Shown here piece by piece: positions 34,295-47,598 of a stretch of 64,000 nt of DNA (its first letter is position 1; every line of letters starts with the position of its first letter). The stretch is from the NCBI GenBank assembly GCA_947359465.1, contig OX375881.1, positions 116,804,738 through 116,868,737 of the forward strand. Reading direction: 5' to 3'. Made by a program: the position numbers and the translations under genes. The notes under the pieces are model-generated. The model made no database searches. It saw nothing but the letters and a program-made list of their open reading frames with translations, and was not told the origin of the DNA. Origin of the DNA: Metellina segmentata (taxonomy: Eukaryota; Arthropoda; Arachnida; Araneae; Tetragnathidae).

Positions 34295-34620
34295 TTAGAG
34301 TGGGCCGAAAAACACTTTTTTTCGAAATCACTCTTCTAATAGTGCGGAAAGGGTTCTCCCTGGTCTCAATAAACACGATGTAAAATATTTTTTTGATTGG
34401 ATAATATCTTCTGCCCCCGCATCGCACTCGTATTTTGGAGATTTGAGTTAAAATTGGCAATTTTTACTCGGAGTAGGAAATATAATTATTTTTCAATATT
34501 GCTATTCTAATAGTATGGAAGAGGTACCCACTGGGTTTAATAGGAAAGGTGTAAAATATATTTTGGATCGAATTGTATCTTCTATTTCTGCATCGCAATT
34601 GAAATTTTGCTGTTTTTGAA
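34295..34620. repeat. Diverged tandem repeat, about 180 bp unit
   Basis: Two units share ttctaatagt(g/a)(c/t)gga, gtgtaaaatat-type sequence, tatcttct and gcatcgca. Non-coding. Confidence 0.55.
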
Positions 34621-35206
34621 GAAAAGTTCACTTTTTCTTGTCTTCTCATGCTGCCTGTGTCTGACATGAAGTGAAAGGAAGGGAGGTGTGTTAACAATTG
34701 AAATTCCTCCTAGATTTAACTCTGGACATTTACAAACCATCGACATCGAACTGTTTAATCTCTCTTACTGATCTTAAGTACAAATAATTAACACTGTTTG
34801 TATCTAAATCATCACAAATGCGACTTGACTTCCTATAACTGCTGTGGTTGCTCACAGGTTTGGAGTCTAGGACTGGACTGTAGCAGCAATTGCTTCAAGT
34901 GTTCTTCACTATGTCGGTCTTATAACTAGCGACTACTCAAATTTGGTGGTTGAAAAAAACAAGCTACGAAGGGAAAAGGCTAAAGTTAGAAAGGATTTAG
35001 AATTTCAAGCTTTAAAGTGAAGCTCAAACATTACCGTTGAAGGGGATGTATTTCGATGGGCGTAAAGATTTTGCATTGATAGAAGAAAGAGTAGATACAT
35101 GAAAAACCTTTAACCCGTATTTCTACTCCGATTAGCAGAAAAGGCAGAAGAGTGAATAACCAAATCAAACGTACTTATTCATTCTAAATGATTTCTCGAG
35201 ACACTG

Positions 35207-35513
35207 TGGAACCGGTTGGAAAAGCAACGGGTTTGCAACCGGAGGGTTGCGAATTCGAATCCAACAAACACCATCGTGTATAAAGGGGACTAGTGCACGT
35301 TCAATTTGTCGTGTCTTCAAACGTATTCACACTGTCGTGGTGTGGAACTTCGGAGAGTGGTGTACCAGCTCAAGTGTTGCCTCGTCATCTTGCCGTGGTT
35401 AAAAATGACATGGTATTGTACTCTGAACTTTCTCCTGGGGGAATTATATTGGACAGTCGTCAATGGCCCTTTGTGTTGCGCCGGTACGGCGTCAATTAAA
35501 CACCTACCTAATG
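35207..35513 (+). repeat. Full-length SINE type B
   Basis: Head ggaaccggttggaaaagcaa, B box gcgaattcgaatccaac, then the body shared with type A (cgtcgtgg..tggagagtgg, cctcgtcatcttgccgtgg) and tail ggcgtcaattaaacacctac. Confidence 0.8.
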
Positions 35514-35747
35514 CTTTCTCTTGTTGTAGATAGATAATTATAAAACTTGTAACAGTGAAGACCAAAGTCATAATTTTAACAACTTGCCAGTCTTCGGGCA
35601 GATAATTTCATAGTTTAATTTCCAGTGCATACACACATTTTATTTGATCTAATGTGTAGAATAAGAGGCACGCCAATACAACTTACGTTGTTCATGTGGA
35701 GGTGCATTTTTATGCAGCTGGTTCATTTTTATCATTTCCCATTTCAG

Positions 35748-35805
35748 AGAAACGATCATTCTGAAAAAATGAAGTATTTGTACTGCTTGCTTCTGGTTGT
35801 CATGA
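35748..35805 (+). CDS. Possible signal-peptide exon
   Basis: An acceptor-like cccatttcag precedes a 58 bp segment that ends at a strong donor (catga|gtaagt). An ATG at 35769 encodes MKYLYCLLLVVM, a hydrophobic start resembling a signal peptide, leaving phase 1. Short 5' exons of this kind are common in arthropod secreted-protein genes. I could not find a downstream exon, so this stands on splice signals and the peptide only. Confidence 0.3.
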
Positions 35806-36768
35806 GTAAGTAATATTTCCTGTTATAGCTTTCAGTTATAAGGTTACAGGTACATTTTTAAACTATGTATAAATGTGCATAGCTGTTTAGAAAAGTGCAT
35901 CACCCATCAAAATTGCAACTATCGTTCACTTAAACTTCACAAAAATAAATAGTTGTGATACATAACATTGAATAGGAATGAAATATTATGTTAATCATGT
36001 CATCTTGCAGCTAGTGCATTGTAGATAGTTTGCTAGATAGTGTGCTAGGAGTGCATTGTAGATAGTTTAAAGCATATTGTAACTGGGAAACATTTCGAAA
36101 ATGTGTTCAGAAAATAACAAAATGTGCTGATAAAAGTAGATATAAGATGATCCATCACATTAAAACAAGTGATTAAGTAGTAAAAGTTACAAACCAGATA
36201 TCTAGAACTGAAACACAAGTTACCTATGATTAGTTGCATATAGATCAAACTAACTAAAATGTTAAAACACTAAAGTTAGCCATCTTGTAACCAGTTAAAA
36301 ATAAATGACGTACAACACCAAAAATTAAACTTATCTCAATTAAGAACAAAGAAAACATTTTTGAAAACCAACAGAAGACTTGTTAATATTAGAAGCTTGT
36401 TAGACTTTAGAATTTGTTAACATTAGAGAAAATTTAAATAAGATGTGCTGAAACAAAACTAAAGGATATGAAAAGTTTGTGAAAAAAACCTTGTTTCTCT
36501 CTAATATCTGACTGTCGTGTTTAATTAATTTTAAATGATGTAAAACAAAATGTACACAATTTGTTTTAAATACTAACTTAGATTTTCCAATTTCATTCGC
36601 TTTTAGAAGCCTATTCATTGTTTCGAAAAGTCTATAAATAGCAAAGGTTTTGTCTCCATAACTTTCCTTTTCAGTGTCAATCTTCACATTTTATCTATTC
36701 ACTTCTTCACAAGACTACTAAGGACTATTGCAATACACAGCTCTATAAGGTTTTTAATAACAATTTGG

Positions 36769-36771
<3 letters not shown>

Positions 36772-36809
<38 letters not shown>
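36772..36809. repeat. (TA)n microsatellite
   Basis: About 19 TA units. Confidence 0.9.
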
Positions 36810-36810
<1 letters not shown>

Positions 36811-37474
36811 TACCACGGAAAGCTAGTTACACATGAAGGTAGCGTCGTGAATAATAATATACATCGTAGCAATTGATGGTTTCTGTTTTTTAAGTTGGAG
36901 GAGGGTTGCTATGCAGAAATGTACAACAAAAAAGGCGATACAAGTTAGTGAAATGTATCAAAGAACGGAAATCAATGTCATAGACAAAACCAAAAACAGT
37001 ATAGACAGTCATTTTTAACAAAATTTGTGAAAGACAGTGCTCCCTCACCCCAACTTTGTCTACCAAAACATAATTGTTGGTGAAGATAGGTTACACCTTT
37101 ATCTATAATACTGTATAGTAAGTTGATTTTTTAATTTGTCTCCAGAATTCAGCAGCGGATGAATTCGATACATCCGCATCTATTCTAGTTTCTCATTATC
37201 TACCACTAGTTTTTAGATTTCGGATTATATGAGACCGAAACAACTGTATTCAGATCACTGGCGAACTTTCCTTTGTGCAGTTATGAAAAGACGATTTCAA
37301 CCACTTGATTGTTCCGTGTTGTCTTTAACAACCAATTGTGAAGCGTTGGTAATGAGAAGGCTGATATGCAACGAAGATTCAAATCGTTTAGGTTGCTTTA
37401 CAGATGCGGATTTCTTTATTTTCTTGAGTATCTCTTGGCCATTGGATATGGATTGATTGTATCAAAGTTGGTGG

Positions 37475-38830
37475 TCATAGAGTAACAACGGAATTTTCGT
37501 TCCAACGAACTACTGCGATACTATGCTCCTTATCAAAGACGAAGTCATATGTTCCACGTTGTTCTTTTTTCATTTTGATTACAGGTGTAATTGGACATTT
37601 TCCTAACCTGTTGTCACGGATCATTCCAGTGGCATGAAACCACGACTTTTTCAATTTCGACAACAACATATGTGATGTAAAAAGTTGTCAAAGTGGACAT
37701 AGTGGTTTGAAGGAACTTCGACTACACTTAAAAGACGTTTCCACTGAATCCAGATCCGTCGTTTTATCTGTCTATTTACCTGAGTATACATCAAAATGAT
37801 ATAAGTACTCATCAGAAGAACACAAACGCCAAACTTTATAACCAAAACGAACGGGTTTTCCTTTCAAAAAAATTTTTTTTAAAGAATTTCTACCGAAATA
37901 AGGCATTATTTGTTCATCAACAGAAAGATTTGATGAAAAAACACACGCCACTGCATGAAATTGGCATTTAAAATGTTAACACACGTACGAATTTTAGCCA
38001 TTTTATCTGTTTTATCCAATACATTGTTATCCACTAAATGCAAATTATGTTTGATAGTAGTATGCATAGAACGTGTTAGTGCTGTACGTACTAATAGACA
38101 GCTGACATCTTCTGCAACTGAACAGTAAAGTCTCTCTTGAGGAAGACATACATAGCGAATGTAAAGCAGAAATCCAAAAAGCGCTTCAATATAAGAACAG
38201 ATAGAGGAAACATTTTGAAGATTTTCTGTTGAGCATATTTTATACTTTCTTGAGTAATATGTTCCAAAAGATTCTGACTGTACAGTTGTAAAAATACAAC
38301 TATTGGCTCTAGATCATACAATTTTTGTGTAATTAATTCCTTTTCTGCTTTTTTTACGGTTTCTTTGTCAGCAGGCATTATTGTGTATACGGGAAGCAAA
38401 TTTTTCCAAGCAATATATATATTTTTTAGGTGATTTAGACAAATGTTTATCATTTTGTGATGACTCCGATAAATTTTAAAGTTTTTTTGAAGAAAAAAGT
38501 TCGATATCACCACATATGTGTTTCGGTCACGGCAAATTATCTCCTAACATTTCGTCATCAATGCATTCCTCGTCGGTCACTAAATAAGGAGGTAGGAGGG
38601 GGGGGGGAATCACTACTATATCCGCTTGACCTTGACAGTCTTCATCTGATGAAAATTCAGAAACATCTTCATGATCTAACTCTTGCATATATTATAATGC
38701 TTCATTCACAGAAAAACCGTTTTCTACGACATCCGCTATTTTCGGACAAGTGTTCATAAAGACACTGTTTTGGACTGACGTTGCGTTTACGCAACATTTC
38801 AAAAGATGCATATTTATACAAACAAAGACA
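37475..38830 (-). pseudogene. piggyBac transposase, decayed
   Basis: On the minus strand the expected piggyBac order is present across several frames. The acidic N-terminal region is at about 38750-38530 (LDHEDVSEFSSDED, then ADIVVIPPP). Next is SIKYAQQKN near 38230, then LSVDEQIMPYFGR near 37930 (first catalytic D region), GKPVRFGYKVWRLC near 37850 and FHATGMIRDNRLGKCP near 37640. It stops after RWNENSVVTL at 37475. Stops and frameshifts occur throughout and the C-terminus is unreadable. Inactive. Confidence 0.85.
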
Positions 38831-39152
38831 AAATATAACCTTATTTTTTACGCCATTTTGCAGACATATGTTTCTTGAACATAAGAGTCTCTTCATGAAG
38901 TCCTTTGAATTGTTCTGCAATACGTGAGATTTTTTCAAAAATTAAAGTAAAAAAAATCGCAAAAAAATGACAGTTTTAGAAAATTATTTTATAAAATTTT
39001 ACATTGTGAGAAAAACAATTTTTTTTTTCCCTGGAGAAATTGAAGTTTTGTCTACAGTATACAAAAAACATTATATAAAAAAAGGCAATACAGAATAAGA
39101 AAAAAAATATTTTCACTAATGTTGCGAAAACGCAACGTTAGCCGTTAATGGG
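37475..39152 (-). mobile_element. piggyBac element, one terminus visible
   Basis: The 5' terminus is at 39152, next to TTAA (39153-39156). On the minus strand it reads cccattaacggctaacgttg, followed by a short palindrome gttgcgttttcgcaac. The other end was not found, so the lower limit is the last recognisable transposase codon. Confidence 0.7.
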
Positions 39153-39156
39153 TTAA

Positions 39157-39717
39157 GAATCCTTCCCATCCAATAAACGTATTTCAGCATAAAACATAGG
39201 AAAGAGTGTGGATTCCTAACTGTCTTTTAAAATTTTGAAGGAATATTTTTTTGTTTTACTAAAGCCTGAAAACGGCGGTTTTCGTTTCGTGCGAGAGTGT
39301 AAAATAACACGCTAACGAAACACAAAGTTTGAACTCTTCCAAATCTTTTTAAAAGAGATGTAAACAAGTTGAAAAAGTGGTGTATATCTATATCGGTAAA
39401 GCAAAACGTTCTTTATCCATGTTAAAAACGCTCTTAACCTAGAAGAACACGTACTATAAGTTGAAAATGAGAAATAATTCAACCACATTTTATGAATTTT
39501 TTCATTAGTCTGATTTTAAATGCACGAAGATGGCACTATCTTCAAGATCCGTATTCGAATAAGCATTAGATAAGTTTCATTTACCTTTACCTTAAGTGAC
39601 ATACGAGTGAAAATTACAATTGACTCTACATTGTTGTGATCTGGATGGGCTTAACTAGATAAGAGTTTGTGACAGACCAACACTATTCAAATATAACATA
39701 TATAAATTCTAGTTTTC
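39157..39717. other. No recognisable gene
   Basis: AT-rich, nothing identified. Confidence 0.4.
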
Positions 39718-39783
39718 CTTTAATCTCAATGATACTTTAATCTCAATGATACTTTAATCTCAACATACTTTAATCTCAAAGAT
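39718..39783. repeat. Short tandem repeat, about 18 bp unit
   Basis: Four units of the type ctttaatctcaatgata. Confidence 0.85.
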
Positions 39784-40124
39784 GGTGACGGTTTTATTCT
39801 ATCTTGAAAATACCATACATATATTTTATCATCTTGCTTGGATTTTAACTAATTTTTGAAACTACACTTTGACAGAGAATTTCCAGTAAATCGATTTTCA
39901 ATACGGTTTAATAAGACATTGTTATTATATTTGCACTCATCAGCATTTAACAAGGAGAAACTGTGGATTACTGCTTCCGGAACAAAAAGATGAGTATAGT
40001 ATAATATTCAAACTGTAATCAATGTTCCTCAAAAGGATCTTTTTCTCAATAGATTTAGGCTCGAGTAGTAAGTATGCTCGTAGAGTGGCAATCCAAACAA
40101 GATGATTGAAGTTCGTGTTGTTAA

Positions 40125-40575
40125 TAGGGATGCGACAGCAAAACATCGATGTTTTGAAAAATTGATGTTCAAAATTAAAACATCGATGTTGATAATACAT
40201 CGCCCCAAAACCATCGATGTTTTTAAAATTCAGTGTATTTAAACTTTTCCACACATTTCTTAAAACTGGTTTAGCAACTAGTGATGCGACATCGACTCCA
40301 ATAGATCGATGTTTTTTATAAAACATCAATGTTGTGAAACATCGACAACGATGTCGAACCTTTTTTTTCATACCTTTCACCCTTGGACACTTTGGCTAAA
40401 AGTATGTTCAATTTGCTGATTATCAAAATAATGCTACTTGGTTATTTTTAAAATTTTTATAACGGTACTTTTTTTCCTTTAAAAATTAAATATCCACAAC
40501 ATAAAAACATCGACAAGTATAAACATCGATGTTAAATACATCGATGTTTTTTTAAATACATCGATGTTCTAGGTA
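40125..40575. repeat. CATCGATG-rich hAT-like repeat cluster
   Basis: At least eight aacatcgatgtt-type motifs in 450 bp, with terminal-like tagggatgcgacagcaaaac near 40127 and tagtgatgcgacatcg near 40280. Palindromic motifs next to TAGGGATGCGAC-type ends are typical of non-autonomous hAT elements. No clean pair of inverted ends was found, so this may be two or three nested fragments. Confidence 0.5.
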
Positions 40576-40579
40576 TGCA

Positions 40580-41900
40580 ACAATATGCTAAACTTTACCA
40601 TAGCGTAATAAACCAAAATAAATGATTGAAGTTAAATAGAAAAATGACCATAAGGTACCGATCAAATCAAATGCTTCAGGGGTTTGCTCTAACCCCAGTG
40701 AGATAAATTTGATTAGTCACACGAGATAACAATCCTGGTGGTCGTCTTGACGAGATATCTCGTCGTTATTAAAAGTAAGCATTAAATAATATATTTTTAA
40801 ATACATATTATATTTCTCGATTAAGTCAATATTTTAGAAAACGATGACACTTTATAAAAGCTTGTTTTAGTTCCGGCAGTTTTAAAAAGTATTATAAATT
40901 AATTCCAGAAAACACAATTAAAAAAACGCTACACTAATTTGTTTCGAAAAATAATCCTCATCAGTATTATTAAAGTAATAGACTATAATAAAAAAGGGCA
41001 ATATAATAGGAAATAAATATTCCCTTTTCTATTTTCAGCTCATTTAGATATTTAATATGTTACGGACCAGAAACACGAACAAAAATATTGGTTCGCGTAT
41101 TTTGCAGAAAATAGAAGAGTCTTGTAAAGATTTTTCTTAGACACACAGGTTTGTGTCATTGAATAAACGATGTAACATTTGATATGACAAGTAATATTTT
41201 GAGCACTAGATAAAGTTTACACATGTTATAAATTGCCTATTAAATTGAAAAGTGATCTGACAAAAGTGTCTTATAAGACAGAAAAACATTTTCATATACT
41301 TCCAGAAAAAACCATTTAACCCAAGAAACATACAAAAATATCGATATTACCCACTACAAAGTTTTTTAAGATCTGACTTATACCTCCTTGTGGTTGTCAT
41401 GACGTAAAATCTCGTTATAAGCAAATACGTAAGCAGATCTTGGTGAATGAGTTAACTAGCCTTAAGAAGAAAATTACCATATTCTGACCTCTGTCATCTC
41501 TCTATATTAAAAAGAAGTTACGACAGCACGGAAGTTACCACAGGATTAAAAACTCACGTTTTTCGCTCAATTCTTTGACGATGTCCCGAGAAAGTACGGT
41601 TCATAAAATTGCGAAATTAACATGGTTTGTTCAAAGTTGTACAAGTAACACGATGGAGAAAATATTTACTGAAGTGGTTATTAGTTTAGGGTGCATTAAA
41701 AGTGAAAGTCGAAAGAGAGCGAAATTTCTAACACGTGTGAGCAAAATACGTAATAAATGTGAAATTTTGCACGACGCCGTGTTTTTTTAGAAATTTCAAA
41801 TTGGTTCTTGATTTTTATTTTAAATTAGGGGAAATATCGGGGCATTTTTATTACTTTTTTTAAACCTGTCATATCTAAATCTTACTATATTAGTTTCTAA
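40580..41900. other. No recognisable gene
   Basis: AT-rich. A 71-codon frame at 41575-41790 has no known motif. Confidence 0.4.
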
Positions 41901-41902
41901 AT

Positions 41903-42100
41903 TCGCCGTAGGGTGTTGGCCTTTGGATAGGAAGGTTCCTGGTTCGAATCCGGGGTCAGGGCATGGATGTAATTGTGATGTCCTTTGTTAGGGGTAGTGA
42001 TGGTCGCCCATTGGGTGCCCCTTCACAAATGGCTATCGCTTCCCGGCCTTGCAGTAGTCTATGATTAACAATCGACTGCCGCCGTAATTAAAAAAAAAAA
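41903..42100 (+). repeat. SINE with type A head and a different body
   Basis: The head B-box part (ggaaggttcctggttcgaat, ccggggtcagggcatggatg) is type A. The following sequence (gtgatgtcctttgttagggg, tcccggccttgcagtag) is unlike the common body, and it ends in taattaaaaaaaaaa. This looks like a second SINE family using the same head. Confidence 0.55.
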
Positions 42101-42251
42101 GTTTCTAAATTCGAAAACATCACATGGAACCCTAGAATGTTCTCTTTCTTATGGTATAATTATGTTTGAAATTGGTTAAAAAATAAATTCGATGCAATTA
42201 AAATTTAGTCATACAAATTTCGTCATTTTTAGATCGTAATTTCCGTTACCA

Positions 42252-42400
42252 AACTTTTGTCATCTGACCGTGGTTCAAAATTATGAGGTGTTGTCCTCGG
42301 TTTTCTCCCTTAAGGGACTAATCCCGGGCCGTCATCAATAGCCCGTTGTGTTGCTCTAGTACGACGTTAACAAAAATTACCGTTACCATTACCGATACAA
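42252..42400 (+). repeat. SINE body and tail, headless
   Basis: cttttgtcatctgaccgtgg to ctctagtacgacgttaac, then the attaccgttaccattaccg simple tail. Confidence 0.7.
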
Positions 42401-42734
42401 AACTAAAATTTTCATATGTATAGCTTAATACTAGTATTAGTTATAAAATTTGAAAATTACGCGTTAAAGCTTAGCACTCTTTTTTATGGTATAATTATTT
42501 GTAAGATTGGTTTATAAATAAATTGCAATGGAAAGTATAATTTCGTGATAGTGTACAAATTGGTCATAGCGGAGATGAAACGTCAGATCGTTCTAGCTGG
42601 CTTGTGAATCTTGATGTGACACCATGGCCCGGAAAGACGCTTGCGAAAGGAGTGTTGGCCTGCGAAATAGTTAAGGTCACGGACTAGTTAAGGTCACAAA
42701 TAATTAGGTTGCGTAGCAATCACGGGGATTTGGC

Positions 42735-42778
42735 AAGACGGATCTTAGTAGACGGATTTGAGTAGACGGATCCTAGTC
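42735..42778. repeat. 14 bp tandem repeat
   Basis: Three units of the type gacggatcttagta. Confidence 0.8.
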
Positions 42779-43054
42779 ATAAAAAAATAATATCTTGATG
42801 GAAGACATATCTCGTCGAAACCACTTGAAGGAGTAACTTTAAAATACTACACTTTTGTGCTCTTAAAACAACTGTTGAAATTCTCAGCAATATACATCCT
42901 ATGAAAAAACAATAAAGCGAAATAAATTTCTTTAATGTCCTGTCTTGGCAGTTTGAAAAAGGTTAAATGGTGGGTGATATAAGAAATATGTATTTGAATA
43001 AAAATATTTTAAAGCATAGATTTATCGTACAACAGAACCCTGTATACCATGGTA

Positions 43055-43130
43055 TTTGTTTGAATTCGTACTTAACACCTTGTAGTTGGTAATCCGTTAC
43101 TCTTCCAACCGGGATATTGTGGCAGTGTTG
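43055..43130 (-). repeat. SINE type B head fragment
   Basis: gtagttggtaatccgttact and cttccaaccggga are the complement of the type B head. Confidence 0.55.
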
Positions 43131-43169
43131 AAACATTATCTCCATCTACGTTCAGTTTCATAGAAAAGC

Positions 43170-45610
43170 CTAATACGAAATGAACGTAATTTTTATAAAG
43201 AGAACGGTGCTTATTTGGAACTTAAGACTTGGAAGGAATCTACAAAAATTTTGCAATACTACTTTTGTGGCCCACAAAGACGAGCAAATAGCCAATTCGA
43301 TTCTGTTACACTTTTTTATTGTTCTCTCGACATTTTCGTTATTTGTATTCAAATTGAACACAATGGTAGAATAAATTTCAAATGTGTATTAAATCTGGCA
43401 ATTTACGAATCTACAAGGATTCGTAAGATGCCTTATTTACAGTAAGAATTCACGTTGGGAGAGTTGTATAAATTGTAAAAGGGGAACAAACCATATTAAT
43501 TCATTTCTGTGTCAAAATTCTAACCTCTATTTTAAACATTCCTGCGTTGATCAGTTTTACGTACTAACCAGCGATTGTACCCTAATTATTGTATGAAAGA
43601 TTGCCAGAACATCTCTTCTAAGGAGAAGCATGTCCTCTTTTTCCACTCTGATCTTCACTTTTTCACTTTTTTTATGTATGTTATTTTTTTCAGTTGTTCA
43701 CCTTTTGTTTTCTTCGTTCATTATTTCGGATTGTGTTAAATAAACATTTTAAAATTTATGCTCTAATATATTTCCGATTGCCTACTTTATCGTTATGTAA
43801 ACCCACAGCTATTCAATTACGTACTAGATCAAGTACATTGTGCGAAAATTTAACGTATTACTAAAATGCATCAACGTATAACAGAAAGTTCAACCTATAG
43901 TGTATATTGAGCTCCATGTTAAAATGTATCATTAGGAGATCAAATAGATAACCAGTGTGAATTTAGATTCCTGTTAGAATAATATGAAAAGGCATATTGC
44001 TGTTATTATATTCGAATGAATATATATAGTAAGAAAAAGTGTTCGTATTTTATCAGAATGTATAGTATGACAGACGATTCACAGCCTTTTTAGCTTAGAA
44101 TGAAATAGAGTTGCTAACTTTGACACCTTTTAGCACTAAATCGAAGTCGATAACTCAACTATGATTGCTGCGTTATAATTATGTGTTTGTGTATTATTTA
44201 CTTGTGTTGTTTATCAGTATTAGTATTAGCTCTGCCCATTGTTAAATTATAATTTTTCGTATTTTTTATCAGATAAAGTTAAAAGAATATAATATTGGTT
44301 GCAGTTAATTTATTAATCGAAATTCTAAACAGGCTGTACATTTGAATATAGAGTTGTGTAGGAGGTATAGAGTCCCATCCATGTATTTTGAGACATAATT
44401 TTGTAATTAATTTTTTCCGCACGCTTTTCAAGTGGTCGGACACTTATTCGGACGTAATTAAAAAACTTTTCTGGATTTTCACTTTTGCTGTCCTCTTTTC
44501 GTCCCCTTTTTTACAAAATAATTTTAACAGATGTTCTTTGTTAATTTTCTGATATTCTTCTTCTGGCAACGCTAGTTGCATGATTATTTGTTGTATTATT
44601 TCAACCTGTGCACCGAACTCATTTCATTAAAATATATTTTCATTAACATTACACCAAAGTGAAAATTCTATTAATTTTGAACACCAATGTATGTAAAACA
44701 AACAACAATATTATAAAAATAACCATACGGCATGTCAACAGCAATTGAGAAATAAGTAAAGATCAGCACCAAAAACGAAATATGTGTGTGTGCGTGAATA
44801 AAGAACAACATAATAACTTTGGAAGTCAACAGAGGTCTTGTTTCAAAACAATCTGTTAACATCAGAGAAAATTTAACTGAGATGCGGTAAAACATAAAAT
44901 AAGAACTTTAATCTTTCGTTGGCGTATCTGACAGCATATTTACACAGCGAGACTCAAAGGATCGTGAGTGCTGGTTCATTAAATGCATCTGCAATAAAAT
45001 AATTTCATTATAACTAGTCGACTCCTATAAAGCATCTACGTTGAAGGGTCTATTGCTTTCGACAGTAAATGATGCATATTTCATCGCATGTATATCAGGA
45101 TATTTTCAATGTATGAGAAAATTTCTTTGAAAAAAACTTTATAATAATTAATTTTTAAATTATGAAGCAGCATGTTATGATTTAGATGTAAAATACTTTT
45201 CAATTAATGATTTTTAAATTATGAAGCAGCATGTGTATAATTTCGATGTGAAATATTTGCATCAAAATGACAGAACATAATTTAATTCATGTGTGCATTC
45301 TCTATGCAAATGTACACCGTTTGACCAATCCACACAACATTTGGTACACTAAAACTTTAAAACACTGGGGAAAACATAGGCTATTTTTTTCTGTCTTCAG
45401 ACATATCTGTAATCATGAAAATTGGTACACAGGTAGTCCTAAAATTGCCACTCAAAGGCCCAATTTAAAAATCTAAAGTTTGTTTTTCTGCAATAAATGG
45501 ACATGGACAAGGAAACATGTTTTACAGGGTTTGTGTATTTCCGTTAACGCAGAGAAATGTCGCGGTCATATGTACAAAATAATAAGTGTATAGTCAAAAT
45601 GAGCTTCTGT
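43170..45610. other. AT-rich region, no gene
   Basis: A direct repeat of about 60 bp (tttttaaattatgaagcagcatgt-type) occurs twice at 45145-45250. A dispersed repeat related to 36265-36420 lies at 44780-44890. Overlapping frames at 43170-43445 have no recognisable motif. Confidence 0.4.
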
Positions 45611-45617
45611 AGAACCT

Positions 45618-45830
45618 TTAACTGCACAACGGGATATTGACGACGGTCATGGAACAAATTATAAGGGAAAAATACGATGCCAACAATACGTAATTTTAAA
45701 CCACGGTCAGATGACGAAGACACACCTCAGTCTGCAACCATCTCCAAACTTTCACACCATGCCAATGTGAGGACATTTAATTCCACGGCAGATTTAAGGT
45801 GCACCAGCTCCCTTTGTACACAGATTACCA
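45618..45830 (-). repeat. SINE body fragment
   Basis: Reverse orientation: gggatattgacgacggtca, accacggtcagatgacga, caatgtgaggac and gtgcaccagctccctttgta; head missing. Confidence 0.65.
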
Positions 45831-46099
45831 ACCATATTTTGTAATCAACTAAGTCTGTATAACATATTTAAGTATGATTTCAATTTTAATTCCTAATTCC
45901 TGATTAAATTAATTTGATAATGCTAATAGGAAATAGTACTTTTGTATTTTTACTCATATTTAATTGATGTTTTTTATGAAGTATTACAAAATGCACTTGA
46001 ACAAATCTGTCTGTTACATTCCTGAAAATGAATTTCTACTTTAAGTGCATGAAATGCACCTGTAAATAGTTATCTGCCACTAGTTGATATAGATCCTGT

Positions 46100-46825
46100 T
46101 CACATGAGAAGTTTTCTAAAGCTCGTTTTCAAGGTCATCTTTCGGTTAGCACTGAATTATTATTTTATTCCTCTTACTCAAGTTTCTATATTTGCTAGCG
46201 TTGAAGATAGAGTAAAAATTTCAATAAATATAATCATAAAGATACTGTCTCCCAAGTTTAGCCGAACTGTTGCAGCAAAAATGGTGTTGGAGTAGGTTTT
46301 TAAATTATAACAAAATATATTTGAAACAGCAAGATTTATAAGATATCTACAATGAAAAATAATAATTCAATGTTTTTTTATAATTAAATACTTTTTAGAC
46401 AGAAGAAAATGATCCAGGAATAAATAACAGTGGTTTAAAAAATAATTGTAATAAATAGGAATGAAACAAAAAATATCATTTAAAAAGAAAATACAAATTT
46501 TAAAATGGAGAATAAATGTAAACAGATCGCAGTAAGAAAAATTACAGGCTTTGCTAAGAGTGCTGAATAATTATGATATAATTATTTCTTGTTGCAATAA
46601 TAGCTGCCGCAATGAGGGAAAATTTAACTTTCAATTTATAAGAAGCCACTTATGTAAAAAGGATAATATAAGGAGGTCAATATTTACAATTGAATTGAAC
46701 GTACACTTTTCATTTAGTGCAAGTGAATTTCAGTACATAGTTCTTTTATATTCGGTAAGAAAATGCTGAAATATTTTTATCAGTTTAATTGAACCTTGTC
46801 GGGTTTTTTAAGGTATCAATATCTT
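46100..46825 (+). repeat. Third copy of the inverted-arm flank
   Basis: Matches 21300-21996 in direct orientation and 15452-16000 inverted: gaaacagcaagatttataag, cagtggtttaaaaaataatt and aaatggagaataaat follow in the same order, up to the piggyBac TTAA. Confidence 0.75.
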
Positions 46826-46828
46826 TAA

Positions 46829-47598
46829 CCTTTAACTGCTGTCATGGGTCTCACAGTCCCCGAGTCATTTTTCACAAGTCGGTTCCACCCTTTAAAGTTA
46901 ATATTGGTTTCTGTCCTATTCATTGCCTTCCTACTACGTAAAAGAGAAGCCACACTCCAAGACTGGTTTGGCTGCCCAATTATTTCGTGATTTACACTAT
47001 TTGCATTTCCTGCGTGGTCTCTCAGCCCACTTCACAGCATTTGCGTTACCGTTCTTGTTGAATGAAATCGTCTAAGTTGGAGTAGGGAATTTCGTCAAAG
47101 AGCCTAAAATGGCAACAAAATTAAAAAAAAAACCACGCGTGTTTAGTACACAAAAAAAAATTCAGGATATAGTTGATAATTGGTCTGAAACGAAACGGAT
47201 GAAGATGAAGACATTTCAAGTGCGTCTTCACAAGAAGAGTATTTCTACGGAAAAAATAACTTCAAATGGGATGCCTGGGGAGGGTTAACCTAATCGTGCC
47301 GTTAGAACACCAAAACACATTATAGTTTCACAGTTTCCAGGGTTGAAACATTCTGAAAAATTAGGTCCGAAAGCTGAGCATGAAGAGGCATGGAATCTAC
47401 TTAACTTGTACAGCAATATAAAATATATTTCATGTTAAGAATTGAATTATCTAAATTTAAAATGTATAAATAATAATTATCTATAGAATCTTTCATTAAT
47501 ATATGATATTAATCAACTTTATACGCACTTTAGTGAGCGAGGTCTGAGAGACCCTTCCACACTAGTTACGAGACGGTTTGTGACACAGCAGTTAAGGG
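46829..47598 (+). mobile_element. Internally deleted piggyBac, copy C
   Basis: 770 bp between TTAA at 46825-46828 and 47599-47602, with termini cctttaactgctg and (complement) cccttaactgctg. Same deletion structure as copies A and B, with an additional loss in the acidic region near 47190. The ATG at 47108 starts a short broken transposase N-terminus. Confidence 0.85.

Noticed and set aside
39718..39783. CRISPR-like array
   Set aside because: Short contiguous tandem repeats without unique spacers; the genome is eukaryotic.
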